Positions 56,761 to 64,000 of a stretch of DNA of 64,000 bases are shown here, in pieces. The DNA is from Paraburkholderia franconis. Lineage in GTDB: Bacteria; Pseudomonadota; Gammaproteobacteria; Burkholderiales; Burkholderiaceae. The stretch covers positions 1 through 64,000 of the forward strand of contig NZ_WHNP01000034.1 of the NCBI RefSeq assembly GCF_009362735.1, written 5' to 3'. The stretch's first letter is position 1, and every line of letters starts with the position of its first letter. The translations under genes and the position numbers were made by a program. The notes under the pieces are model-generated. The model saw nothing but the letters and a program-made list of their open reading frames with translations, did not search any database and was not told where the DNA came from.

Positions 56761-57726
56761 TTATTCGTCGGGATGCAAGCCGTGCCGCGCTTTCGCGTCG
56801 GCAATCGCGGACAGCACGTTCGTGATGCAGTCGTCGCGATAGCGTTCGAGCTGCTTGATCGAGCGCGGACCAAGCTGCTCCGCCGTGCCGTCGACGACGC
56901 GATCGATCAGCCCATCCGTCAGCTTCGGCGCGACGAGCTTGGTCCACGGCAATTCGAGCGCGGGCCCGAATTGCTGCATGAAATGGCGCATGCCCGCGTC
57001 GCCGCCTGCGAGCGTGTAAGTGAGGAAAGTCCCCATGAACGACCAGCGAATGCCTGCGCCAAAGCGGATCGCATCGTCGATTTCGCCCGTCGTCGCGACG
57101 CCTTCGTCGACGAGATGCAACGCCTCGCGCCACAGCGCTTCGAGCAAACGGTCGGCGATAAAGCCGGGCACTTCCTTGCGCACATGCAGCGGCCGCATGC
57201 CGAGCGAACGATAGATGCTCGACGCGGCATCGATGGTCGAAGGCGCCGTGCACTCGCCTCCCACCACTTCGACGAGCGGCAACAGGTACACGGGATTGAA
57301 CGGATGCCCGACGATACAGCGCTCGGGATGCAATGCGCGTGCATAGAAGTCGGTCGGCAACAGACCCGACGTCGACGACGCGATGATCGCATCGGGCTTC
57401 GCCGCGCGGCTGATCTGCTCGTGCAGCGCGAGTTTCAGCTCTTCGCGCTCGGGCGCGCTCTCCTGAATAAAGTCGGCATCCGCGACGCACGCCTCGATCG
57501 TCTCCACGAACCGCAGACGGTCCTGCGAGGCGCCCTCCGCGAGCCCGACGCGTTCGAGCGCGGGCCATGCGTTCGCGACGTTGTCGCGCAACTGTTTCTC
57601 CGCGCCCGGAGCCGGGTCCCACGCGATCACGTCGAGCCCGTGCGCGAGCGCGCGCGCAACCCAGCCGCTGCCGATCACGCCCGCGCCGATTGCTGCAAAT
57701 GTCTTGATGTTGGTAACGACTGCCAT
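56761..57726 (-). CDS. cdhA: L-carnitine dehydrogenase
   Basis: Oxidises L-carnitine to 3-dehydrocarnitine with NAD+. The 321-residue protein is of the 3-hydroxyacyl-CoA dehydrogenase fold: [20 protein letters not shown] binds NAD, then [15 protein letters not shown], and [20 protein letters not shown]. Length equals known CdhA proteins (about 321). ATG 57726. It is between cdhC and cdhB. Confidence 0.93.
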   Translation of the reverse strand: MAVVTNIKTFAAIGAGVIGSGWVARALAHGLDVIAWDPAPGAEKQLRDNVANAWPALERVGLAEGASQDRLRFVETIEACVADADFIQESAPEREELKLALHEQISRAAKPDAIIASSTSGLLPTDFYARALHPERCIVGHPFNPVYLLPLVEVVGGECTAPSTIDAASSIYRSLGMRPLHVRKEVPGFIADRLLEALWREALHLVDEGVATTGEIDDAIRFGAGIRWSFMGTFLTYTLAGGDAGMRHFMQQFGPALELPWTKLVAPKLTDGLIDRVVDGTAEQLGPRSIKQLERYRDDCITNVLSAIADAKARHGLHPDE

Positions 57727-57768
57727 TGCCGACGATCCTCTGTAATTGTGCAAAGCCCTATCTGAACT

Positions 57769-58698
57769 TCACGCGAACTGTTCGACCGCGCGCTTTTCGA
57801 GCAGCCGTTCGCCGCGCGCCCGCAAGCCGAGCTTCTTGCGGCCTTCGGCGGGCGTGAGCGCGCGGCCGCCCAATCGCTCGATGATCTCGATCGCGCGCGT
57901 GACGAGCGAACCGTTGCTGGCAGGCACGCCTTTGTCCAGCCAGATGTTGTCTTCGAGACCGACACGCACGTGGCCGCCCAGCAGCATCGCCTGCGCGACC
58001 ATCGGCATCTGCATGCGCCCGATGCCGAAGCCCGCCCATTGCGCGCCGTCCGGCAGGTTGTCGACCATCGCTTTCATCGTCGTCGTATCGGCGGGCGCGC
58101 CCCACGGAATGCCGAGACACAACTGGAACAACGGCGGCGCATCGAGCAGCCCTTCCTTGAGCAATTGATTAGCGAACCACAAATGGCCCGTATCGAAGAT
58201 CTCCAGCTCGGGCTTTACGCCCAGTTCCTGAATGCGCTTTGCGCCCGCACGCAATTGAGCGGGCGTCGATACATAGATATAGTCGCCGTCGCCGAAATTG
58301 AGCGTCCCGCAATCGAGCGTGCAGATCTCCGGCAACAGTTCTTCCACGTGCGCAAGACGCGTCAGGCCACCCACGAGATCGGTATTTGCGCCGAAGCGCA
58401 TCGGATCTTCGCCGGGCCCGATCTCCAGATCGCCGCCCATACCCGCTGTCAGATTGATGATGACGTCCGTGTTCGCCGAGCGGATACGGTCGACGACTTC
58501 CCGATAGAGATTCGGGTCGCGGCTGCCGCGTCCCGTTTTCGGATCGCGCACGTGGCAGTGCGCGACCGTCGCGCCCGCTTTGGCGGCTTCGATCGCCGCA
58601 TCGGCGATCTGTTTCGGTGTGACGGGAATGGCGGGATGCTTGCCGACTGTATCGCCTGCACCCGTGACGGCGCAGGTCACGATCACTTCATGATTCAT
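57769..58698 (-). CDS. cdhC: 3-dehydrocarnitine cleavage enzyme (BKACE family)
   Basis: Condenses 3-dehydrocarnitine with acetyl-CoA to give betainyl-CoA and acetoacetate. The 309-residue protein belongs to the beta-keto acid cleavage enzymes: [17 protein letters not shown] holds the zinc ligands His-x-His, followed by NLTAGMGGD and the HVRVGLEDN signature. It lies 42 bases before cdhA. Confidence 0.93.
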   Translation of the reverse strand: MNHEVIVTCAVTGAGDTVGKHPAIPVTPKQIADAAIEAAKAGATVAHCHVRDPKTGRGSRDPNLYREVVDRIRSANTDVIINLTAGMGGDLEIGPGEDPMRFGANTDLVGGLTRLAHVEELLPEICTLDCGTLNFGDGDYIYVSTPAQLRAGAKRIQELGVKPELEIFDTGHLWFANQLLKEGLLDAPPLFQLCLGIPWGAPADTTTMKAMVDNLPDGAQWAGFGIGRMQMPMVAQAMLLGGHVRVGLEDNIWLDKGVPASNGSLVTRAIEIIERLGGRALTPAEGRKKLGLRARGERLLEKRAVEQFA

Positions 58699-58796
58699 GC
58701 GTGCAAATTCCTGTTAGAACGAAAGAGTCGGAACGAAAAAGTACTTGTCGTGCCGTAAAGACAGAGTTTTAGCAATCGCGATTTAAAGACATTGGC

Positions 58797-59759
58797 TTAA
58801 AGACCCAGATAAGCCTTGACGGCGGGCAAACCGTCCTTGCCGTCATACGTCTTTACGCCGGCCAGCCATTGATCGAGTACTTGCGGGTTCTGTTTCAGAT
58901 AGGCCTTCGCGACATCGGAAGGCTTCTCCTTCTTCATCACCGACTGCATCACCACGTTTTCGATTTGCGTCGTAAAGCGAAGATTGCTGACGAGCTTTCC
59001 TGCGTTCGGACAACGCGTCAGGAAGTCGGGCGACGTCAGCGTATAGACGCGCGCTTCGCCGTCGTTGGGACCGAATACGCCGTCGCTACCGCTCAGGTAC
59101 TTCATGTCGATCTGAATGTTCATCGGATGCGGCTGCCAGCCGAGAAAGACGACCCACTTCTTCTCGCGAACCGCGCGCTCGACGGTGACGAGCATGCCCG
59201 CTTCGCTCGATTCGACCAGCTTGAAGCCGCCGAGTCCGAACTGATTGGTCGCAATCATCTTCTGGATCGCGGCATTCGCGCTGCTGCCCGGCTCGATGCC
59301 GTAGATCTTGCCGTCGAGTTCCGCGCGATGCTTTGCGATATCAGCAAAGGTCTTCAGTCCCGCGTCGTATTCATAGGTCGGCACGGCGAACGTGGCTTTA
59401 GCGCCCGTCAGATTCGGCGGCTGCAACACGTTGATCGACTTCGATTCGACGAATGGCGCGATCGCTTTTTCCTGCACGGGCCACCAGTAGCCGAGCGAAA
59501 CGTCGAGCTGCTTGCTCTTCAGTCCGGCAAAGGAAATCGGCACCGAGGCGACCGTCGTCACGGGCTGGTAACCGAGCCCTTCGAATACCGTCGACGCGAG
59601 CGCCGTCGTCGATGTGATATCGGTCCAGCCGATGTCGGCGAAATGGACGGCGCGGCAACTCGGCGGGTCTTGCGCGAGCGCGGACTGCGACAGCGTCGCG
59701 AGAAGGCCCGTGACAAGGCCGGCAATACATGCGGTAACGACTTTGATGCACAACTTCAT
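58797..59759 (-). CDS. caiX: Carnitine-binding ABC periplasmic protein
   Basis: A 320-residue solute-binding protein of the glycine-betaine/ProX class. Signal peptide ends near QSALAQD. Ligand-box features are HFADIGWTDITSTTALAST, YWWPVQEKAI and VVFLGWQPHPMN with Trp residues for the quaternary ammonium. No permease or ATPase is encoded nearby; in Pseudomonas CaiX uses the choline transporter CbcWV. First gene of the operon, divergent from cdhR. Confidence 0.9.
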   Translation of the reverse strand: MKLCIKVVTACIAGLVTGLLATLSQSALAQDPPSCRAVHFADIGWTDITSTTALASTVFEGLGYQPVTTVASVPISFAGLKSKQLDVSLGYWWPVQEKAIAPFVESKSINVLQPPNLTGAKATFAVPTYEYDAGLKTFADIAKHRAELDGKIYGIEPGSSANAAIQKMIATNQFGLGGFKLVESSEAGMLVTVERAVREKKWVVFLGWQPHPMNIQIDMKYLSGSDGVFGPNDGEARVYTLTSPDFLTRCPNAGKLVSNLRFTTQIENVVMQSVMKKEKPSDVAKAYLKQNPQVLDQWLAGVKTYDGKDGLPAVKAYLGL

Positions 59760-60083
59760 GACGATCCCCTTCGACACGATTCGCAGCGTGTCCTTGAACG
59801 CCCGCAACATGGGCGGCTGGTGAGACGACCCGAAAACAACTGGTGTGAAGCAAAGGTACAGGCCCATATTTCCCCAAAATCGACCGCCAGCGACCCGTTC
59901 TTGCTTGCGCGCGACCATGAGGGAAAACCAGCATGCAACTTGCTGTGCGCGCCGTGGGCGCTCATTTGTGCGCCGCGCAATCGCGACGCGGATTTTTGGC
60001 GCGGCTTGCCGCATAGCATGACCCTTGCTACGCTCGCCGGATTCGACGAATCCGCTTAACCTGACATCGAAAAGAATCGAGCG
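59760..60083. promoter_or_regulatory. cdhR-caiX divergent control region
   Basis: 324 bases without a gene. A short palindrome GGATTC-GAC-GAATCC lies at 60039-60053, 30 bases before the cdhR start, and is a candidate operator. The carnitine-operon promoter should lie near 59850, where the sequence is AT-richer. Confidence 0.5.
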
Positions 60084-61076
60084 ATGCCCGAAGACATTTC
60101 GTTCCTGCTGCTGCCGGGCTTTTCGGCCATCGGCTTCATGTCGGCCATCGAGCCTTTGCGCGTCGCGAACCGCTTCCGCGAGAACCTGTATCGCTGGCAC
60201 ATACTGAGTGTGGACGGCGCACCCGTCGCCGCGAGCAACGGCATTTCGCTGAACGCGGAAAGCGCATTCGCCGATGTCGATCACGCGCAAACAGTCTTCG
60301 TAGTCGCGGGTTTCGAGCCGCTTGTCTGCTACAGCCGTGCGCTCGGCGACTGGCTCAAGCGTCTGGACCGTGCGCGCGCGACGCTCGGCGGCATCGACAC
60401 GGGCGCGTTCATCCTCGCGGAAGCGGGCCTGCTGCGCCCAACCGACAGCGTAACCTTGCATTGGGAAGCGCTCTCCGCGTTTCGCGAGCGCTATCCGGCC
60501 GTCCAGGCGAGCGAAGAGCTATTCGAAATCGGCGAACGGCGCATTACGTGCGCGGGCGGCACGGCATCGATCGACATGATGCTCGACCTCATTTCGCGCA
60601 GCCACGGCGCGGCGCTCGCTTCGTCGATCTCCGAGCAGTTCGTGGTGAGCCGCATACGTCAGCGCTCCGATCATCAGCGAATGGAAATTGCCGCGCGTTA
60701 TGGCGTGCACAACCGCAAGCTGATTCAGGTGATCGGCGTGATGGAACAGAATATGGAAGAGCCGCTGACGCCCGCCGATCTCGCGCAGGAAATCGGCGTC
60801 ACGCGCAGACAGCTGGAGCGGCTCTTCTGCTCGTCGCTCAAGGACACGCCAACGCATTTCTATCTGCAATTGCGGCTCGATCGCGCGCGAGAGCTTTTGC
60901 GGCAAACCGATATGTCGATTACGGCGATTTGCGTTGCGTGTGGCTTCGAATCGCCATCGCATTTTTCGCGAACTTATCGCGCGAGGTTCGGAGCAAGCCC
61001 GCGCGATGATCGCAGGCCGATACGTCCGAGTGCCGGCGGAGTGGTGAGTACGACGCGGGAGAATGCTTTGCCTTGA
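60084..61076 (+). CDS. cdhR: Carnitine catabolism transcriptional activator, GlxA/AraC family
   Basis: A 330-residue regulator. The DJ-1-like domain (about 5-170) begins ISFLLLPGFSAIGFMSAIEP, and the AraC HTH pair (about 220-315) shows LTPADLAQEIGVTRRQLERL and CGFESPSHFSRTYRARFG. Same architecture as CdhR, GbdR and SouR. Position opposite caiX makes CdhR the right name; it would respond to carnitine. Confidence 0.92.
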   Translation: MPEDISFLLLPGFSAIGFMSAIEPLRVANRFRENLYRWHILSVDGAPVAASNGISLNAESAFADVDHAQTVFVVAGFEPLVCYSRALGDWLKRLDRARATLGGIDTGAFILAEAGLLRPTDSVTLHWEALSAFRERYPAVQASEELFEIGERRITCAGGTASIDMMLDLISRSHGAALASSISEQFVVSRIRQRSDHQRMEIAARYGVHNRKLIQVIGVMEQNMEEPLTPADLAQEIGVTRRQLERLFCSSLKDTPTHFYLQLRLDRARELLRQTDMSITAICVACGFESPSHFSRTYRARFGASPRDDRRPIRPSAGGVVSTTRENALP

Positions 61077-61086
61077 AGCAGGCGTA

Positions 61087-61143
61087 TGTCCGCGACGGTC
61101 CAAAAGATCCTAAAAGGAAGAACCTGAAAGGCCGTCGCGGACA
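61087..61143. terminator. Perfect 12-bp inverted repeat between convergent genes
   Basis: TGTCCGCGACGG (61087-61098) pairs perfectly with CCGTCGCGGACA (61132-61143) across a purine-rich 33-base loop. It lies between the convergent cdhR and porin genes and could end both transcripts, although T-runs are short. Confidence 0.5.
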
Positions 61144-61150
61144 AACAGAT

Positions 61151-62293
61151 TTAGAACGAATGCCTCATGCCGATCCGCACATCGGCTTGCGTCGTCGTCG
61201 TCGATGGCGTGAAGCTATAGCCGATCACCGCATCGACGCCATTCGAAGCCTTCAGATAGTCACCCGAGATATACACGTCCGTTCGCTTGGACAGCAGATA
61301 ATGCGCGCCGAGCGAGCCCTGATTCCAGTGATGGCCTTCGAAGTTCGTGTACTGATAGCCACCGATTACACTGAACGCCGGCGTGACCTGCCAGTCCGCG
61401 CCGCCTTCCGCCACCTTCATATGCGACGTGACGCCAAGCCCCTTGATCGTCGTGTACGTGAAGTTGCCCATCAGTGTCACGTTGCCGATCGCATAGCTCG
61501 ACCCAACGCCGAACGTGCCCTGCTTGTCGACAGGAAACGGATTGCTTGAAAAGAGGTCCGTTCGCGCGCCCGTCGCCGGATCGACGGTAACCACTTGCTG
61601 GCCCAGAAACGTATGCACGCCGAGCATCGCGTACGGGTCGAACGCATAGATGCCGTGCGGATTGTTCAGCTGCGTATAGGCCGCGCCCGCCGTGAACGAT
61701 CCGTTCGCATAGTGCGCGCCGACGCTCCATGCGCTGTCCTGATGGAAATTGCCCGCGACATTGCCGAACGAGTACATGCCGCCGAACATGAAACCCGCAA
61801 ATTCATTCGACAGGAACTTCACCGAATTAGGCAGACGGTCGCCGTTGAACCGGTCGAAGTCGCCCTGGTGAATCGCATAGCCGCTCGCCCACGCCGAGAC
61901 GTTGTACAGGTACACCATCTCTTCCGTCATATCCAGCTGATTGCCGAACGACAAGGTACCCCACTGGTTCTTGAGACCCACATAAGCCTGGCGCCCGAAC
62001 ATCGTGCTACCGAAACCCAATTGACCATTGCCGAGGTGAAAGCCATTCTCAAGCACGAATACCGCTTGCAAACCGCCGCCCAGATCCTCCGTTCCTTTGA
62101 TGCCAAACCGGTTGCCATACGAGATACCGTCATCGAACTTGACGACGTGCGAGCCTCCCGTGTTGTTCACGTACGTGATGCCAGCGTCGATGATCCCATA
62201 CAACGTGACGCTGCTTTGTGCGTGACTCGCATTCGAAACTCCGGCGAGCGCGAACGCGACGCCTGTCAGTGCTGCGGCATTCAGCTTTTTCAT
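61151..62293 (-). CDS. Outer-membrane general porin
   Basis: A 380-residue beta-barrel porin of the same family as the one at 33110. The signal peptide ends near SNASHAQS and the mature start is SVTLYGIIDAGITY. Barrel features include MFGRQAYVGLKNQWGTLSFG and the C-terminal aromatic end VRIGMRHSF. Located by quaternary-amine genes, so it may favour uptake of choline or carnitine. Confidence 0.94.
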   Translation of the reverse strand: MKKLNAAALTGVAFALAGVSNASHAQSSVTLYGIIDAGITYVNNTGGSHVVKFDDGISYGNRFGIKGTEDLGGGLQAVFVLENGFHLGNGQLGFGSTMFGRQAYVGLKNQWGTLSFGNQLDMTEEMVYLYNVSAWASGYAIHQGDFDRFNGDRLPNSVKFLSNEFAGFMFGGMYSFGNVAGNFHQDSAWSVGAHYANGSFTAGAAYTQLNNPHGIYAFDPYAMLGVHTFLGQQVVTVDPATGARTDLFSSNPFPVDKQGTFGVGSSYAIGNVTLMGNFTYTTIKGLGVTSHMKVAEGGADWQVTPAFSVIGGYQYTNFEGHHWNQGSLGAHYLLSKRTDVYISGDYLKASNGVDAVIGYSFTPSTTTTQADVRIGMRHSF

Positions 62294-62460
62294 TGTGTCG
62301 TTCTCTCTTGCCTGACTATGAGGATATAGGGGTATAGGAATGCGAAGCGGGCTCCGCGTCGTGTGCCAATTGCACGACGATCAACGCACAGTACAAATCC
62401 ATATTTCGAGCAACTCGACCAAACACGACACACTTTGGTCTCGCAGCGACATGCCCTGTA

Positions 62461-62496
62461 AAACAAAAGCGCGCGTTCCATTGCAGAACCGCGCGC
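62461..62496 (-). terminator. Rho-independent terminator of choX
   Basis: On the minus strand a GC-rich hairpin (GCGCGCGGTTC..GAACGCGCGC) is followed by TTTTGTTT. It lies 28 bases past the choX stop codon. Confidence 0.75.
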
Positions 62497-62523
62497 CTCT
62501 ATTCGAGTGCCGAAAATGCCGCT

Positions 62524-63492
62524 TTAGTGGATGCCGAGTTGTGCTTGCACAGCCTGCAATCCGTCGGCGCCGCTCGTGGTCGTCACGCCTTTCAGCCATG
62601 CGCTTAACAATGCGGGGTTGCCCTTCAATGCATTCATCGCCGCCGTATTTACATCGACCTTGTTTTGCAACACATTCGCGATAATCTGGTTTTCGATGTC
62701 GACGTTGAACGTCATCTGCTGAAAGAGCTTCGCGAGATTCGTGCACTGCCCCGCAAAGCCCACGCGCGTGACCGTATTCACCGTCGCGCCGCCGTAGTTC
62801 GGGCCGAAATACGCATCGCCGCCTGACAGATAGGTCAAATGGAATTTCGTGTTCATCACATGCGGCTCCCAGGCCAGGAACACGATCCACTGCTTGTCGC
62901 GTACCGCGCGCTCGACCTGCGTGAGCATACCCGTTTCACTCGATTCGACGATCTTCCAGTCACCGAGTCCGAATGCCTTGTCGGCGATCATCTTCTTGAT
63001 GTTCTGATTGGCGGGCGCGCCGGGCTCGATGCCATAGATCTTTCCGTTGAACTGATCGGCATGCTTGATGAGATCGGCGAACGAATGCACGCCCGCTGCC
63101 GCGACATAATCCGGCACGGCCAGTGTGAACTTCGCGTTGACCAGATTCGCGTGCAGCACGTCGATCGAATGCTCGTCGATGAACGGCTTGACGAGCGGAC
63201 CTTGCGCGGGCATCCAGTTGCCGAGAAACACGTCGATCTGCCCTTTCTTCAAGCCCTGATACGTGATCGGCACGGATAGATTCGACACGTTCTGCTGATA
63301 GCCCAGTGCCTTGAGCAGCACACCTGCCACGGCATTCGTCGCGTCGATGTCGGTCCAGCCGGGATCGGCCATGCGGACCTGCGTGCACGTTTGCGGCTCT
63401 GCGGCATGCGACGATCCCGTCAAGGCCGCGCCGAGCGCTGCGAGCGTCAGCGTGGTCTTCACAAGCGAACTTCTCCAGCGTCTGTTCATCAT
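62524..63492 (-). CDS. choX: Choline-binding ABC periplasmic protein
   Basis: A 322-residue solute-binding protein (ProX class) with signal peptide ending near SSHAAEP. Ligand-site features are RMADPGWTDIDATNAVAGV, FLGNWMPAQGPL and WIVFLAWEPHVMN, which match choline-specific ChoX rather than betaine binders. It follows the choline-sulfatase gene, which releases choline. No permease genes are in the window. Two adjacent ATGs (63492, 63489) follow a GGGAG. Confidence 0.9.
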   Translation of the reverse strand: MMNRRWRSSLVKTTLTLAALGAALTGSSHAAEPQTCTQVRMADPGWTDIDATNAVAGVLLKALGYQQNVSNLSVPITYQGLKKGQIDVFLGNWMPAQGPLVKPFIDEHSIDVLHANLVNAKFTLAVPDYVAAAGVHSFADLIKHADQFNGKIYGIEPGAPANQNIKKMIADKAFGLGDWKIVESSETGMLTQVERAVRDKQWIVFLAWEPHVMNTKFHLTYLSGGDAYFGPNYGGATVNTVTRVGFAGQCTNLAKLFQQMTFNVDIENQIIANVLQNKVDVNTAAMNALKGNPALLSAWLKGVTTTSGADGLQAVQAQLGIH

Positions 63493-63556
63493 TGGCTCCC
63501 GTAGTGAGTCTGTCGTGTTCGGTCGTGTCGTGTCGCACATTCCGTCGCGCACGCGG

Positions 63557-64000
63557 TCAGCGCGCGACGACGCGCGGATAACGCGCCATCGCCTCGAGCG
63601 TGTCGAGTTCGATGTGATTGCGCATATAGCGCTGGCTCGCGTCCGTGAATGGCTGCCAGTCCCACGATCGGATCGCGCCTTGCGTGGTCGCTTCGAAATG
63701 AAAGCGCCTGCGCCGCTGGCTCGCGAGCACCGATCGATGCAGCGAAGGCACGTCCCAGCGCTGCGCGATTTCCTTGCGAAATGCGTCGACCAGTGCGGCC
63801 GCCGCAGGCTCTCGCGCGAGATTCACGCGCTCGTTCGGATCGTCCGCGAGGTCGTAGAGTTGATCGGGATCGACGGGTGTATGAATGAACTTGTACTTGC
63901 CGCGACGGATCATCAGCAGCGGTGCAATCGCGCCTTCCGCGAAGTACTCGACTATCGCTTCGTCATGCCCGCCGTCGTCGTGCAGATGCGGCACCAGACT
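63557..64000 (-). CDS. betC: Choline-sulfatase, C-terminal part (cut by window edge)
   Basis: The last 147 codons of a sulfatase: MIRRGKYKFIHTPVDPDQLYDLADDPNERVNLA-type sequence (in part IRRGKYKFIHTPVDPDQLYD) and a tail ending HIELDTLEAMARYPRVVAR, typical of BetC. BetC hydrolyses choline-O-sulfate to choline and sulfate. The catalytic Cys region lies outside the window. It is upstream of choX by about 65 bases on the same strand. Confidence 0.87.
   Translation of the reverse strand, partial: SLVPHLHDDGGHDEAIVEYFAEGAIAPLLMIRRGKYKFIHTPVDPDQLYDLADDPNERVNLAREPAAAALVDAFRKEIAQRWDVPSLHRSVLASQRRRRFHFEATTQGAIRSWDWQPFTDASQRYMRNHIELDTLEAMARYPRVVAR

Overview
The window reads as a chromosomal segment of a member of the Burkholderiaceae, most likely Paraburkholderia or a close relative. 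The support is high GC with strong G/C third positions, trimeric porins of the Burkholderia type, DUF4148 and DUF3331 small proteins, an IorAB-type molybdenum hydroxylase with a triheme cytochrome, and a carnitine catabolic operon arranged as in Pseudomonas and Burkholderia. No rRNA, tRNA or CRISPR array was seen.

Layout. 1-1060 is a graveyard of mobile-element pieces (IS256-family transposase tail, a possible group II intron fragment, an IS6-family transposase head). 1065-3342 is a bicarbonate/sulfate-type SulP transporter paired with a beta-carbonic anhydrase. 3843-8627 holds a large secreted glycosidase lipoprotein, two small exported proteins (one frameshifted) and an orphan OmpR-type regulator. 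8628-9312 is a second scrap zone (inverted IS6 remnant, SET-domain remnant). 9372-12612 is a LysR/HAD/D-amino-acid aldolase/RidA group. 12729-20467 carries an SDR with a divergent AraC regulator, RibA, a CBS protein, DUF4148, alkyladenine glycosylase, a BON protein and a Ca2+/H+ antiporter. 20536-23970 is a LysR regulator beside a polar amino-acid ABC transporter lacking its ATPase. 24031-28022 is IorA-IorB-cytochrome c. 28302-34261 holds a dehalogenase-like hydrolase, an NlpD-like LytM lipoprotein, a DeoR regulator, NudK and a porin.

34728-51502 is the most distinctive region: a Wzx/Wzy/Wza-type exopolysaccharide locus. On the minus strand wza, wzb, wzc, wecB, wecC, wzx, a GT25, wzy, a GT1, a heparin-lyase-like polysaccharide lyase, a WecG/CpsF-type transferase and a serine-acetyltransferase-like gene run as one tightly overlapping operon; the last gene is split by a decayed IS5-family element. 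The initiating phosphoglycosyltransferase and a DJ-1/AraC regulator face it from the other strand. WecB plus WecC plus a WecG-like transferase predict a polymer containing ManNAc-uronic acid, and the embedded lyase may cut that polymer.

51986-55004 has OpgC, a predicted 22-residue membrane peptide ahead of an AI-2E-family permease, and a DUF3331 protein. 55106-61076 is the carnitine operon (cdhR divergent from caiX-cdhC-cdhA-cdhB and an esterase), followed by a porin, a choline-binding protein and the end of choline-sulfatase. That end of the window is devoted to taking up and degrading quaternary amines toward glycine betaine.
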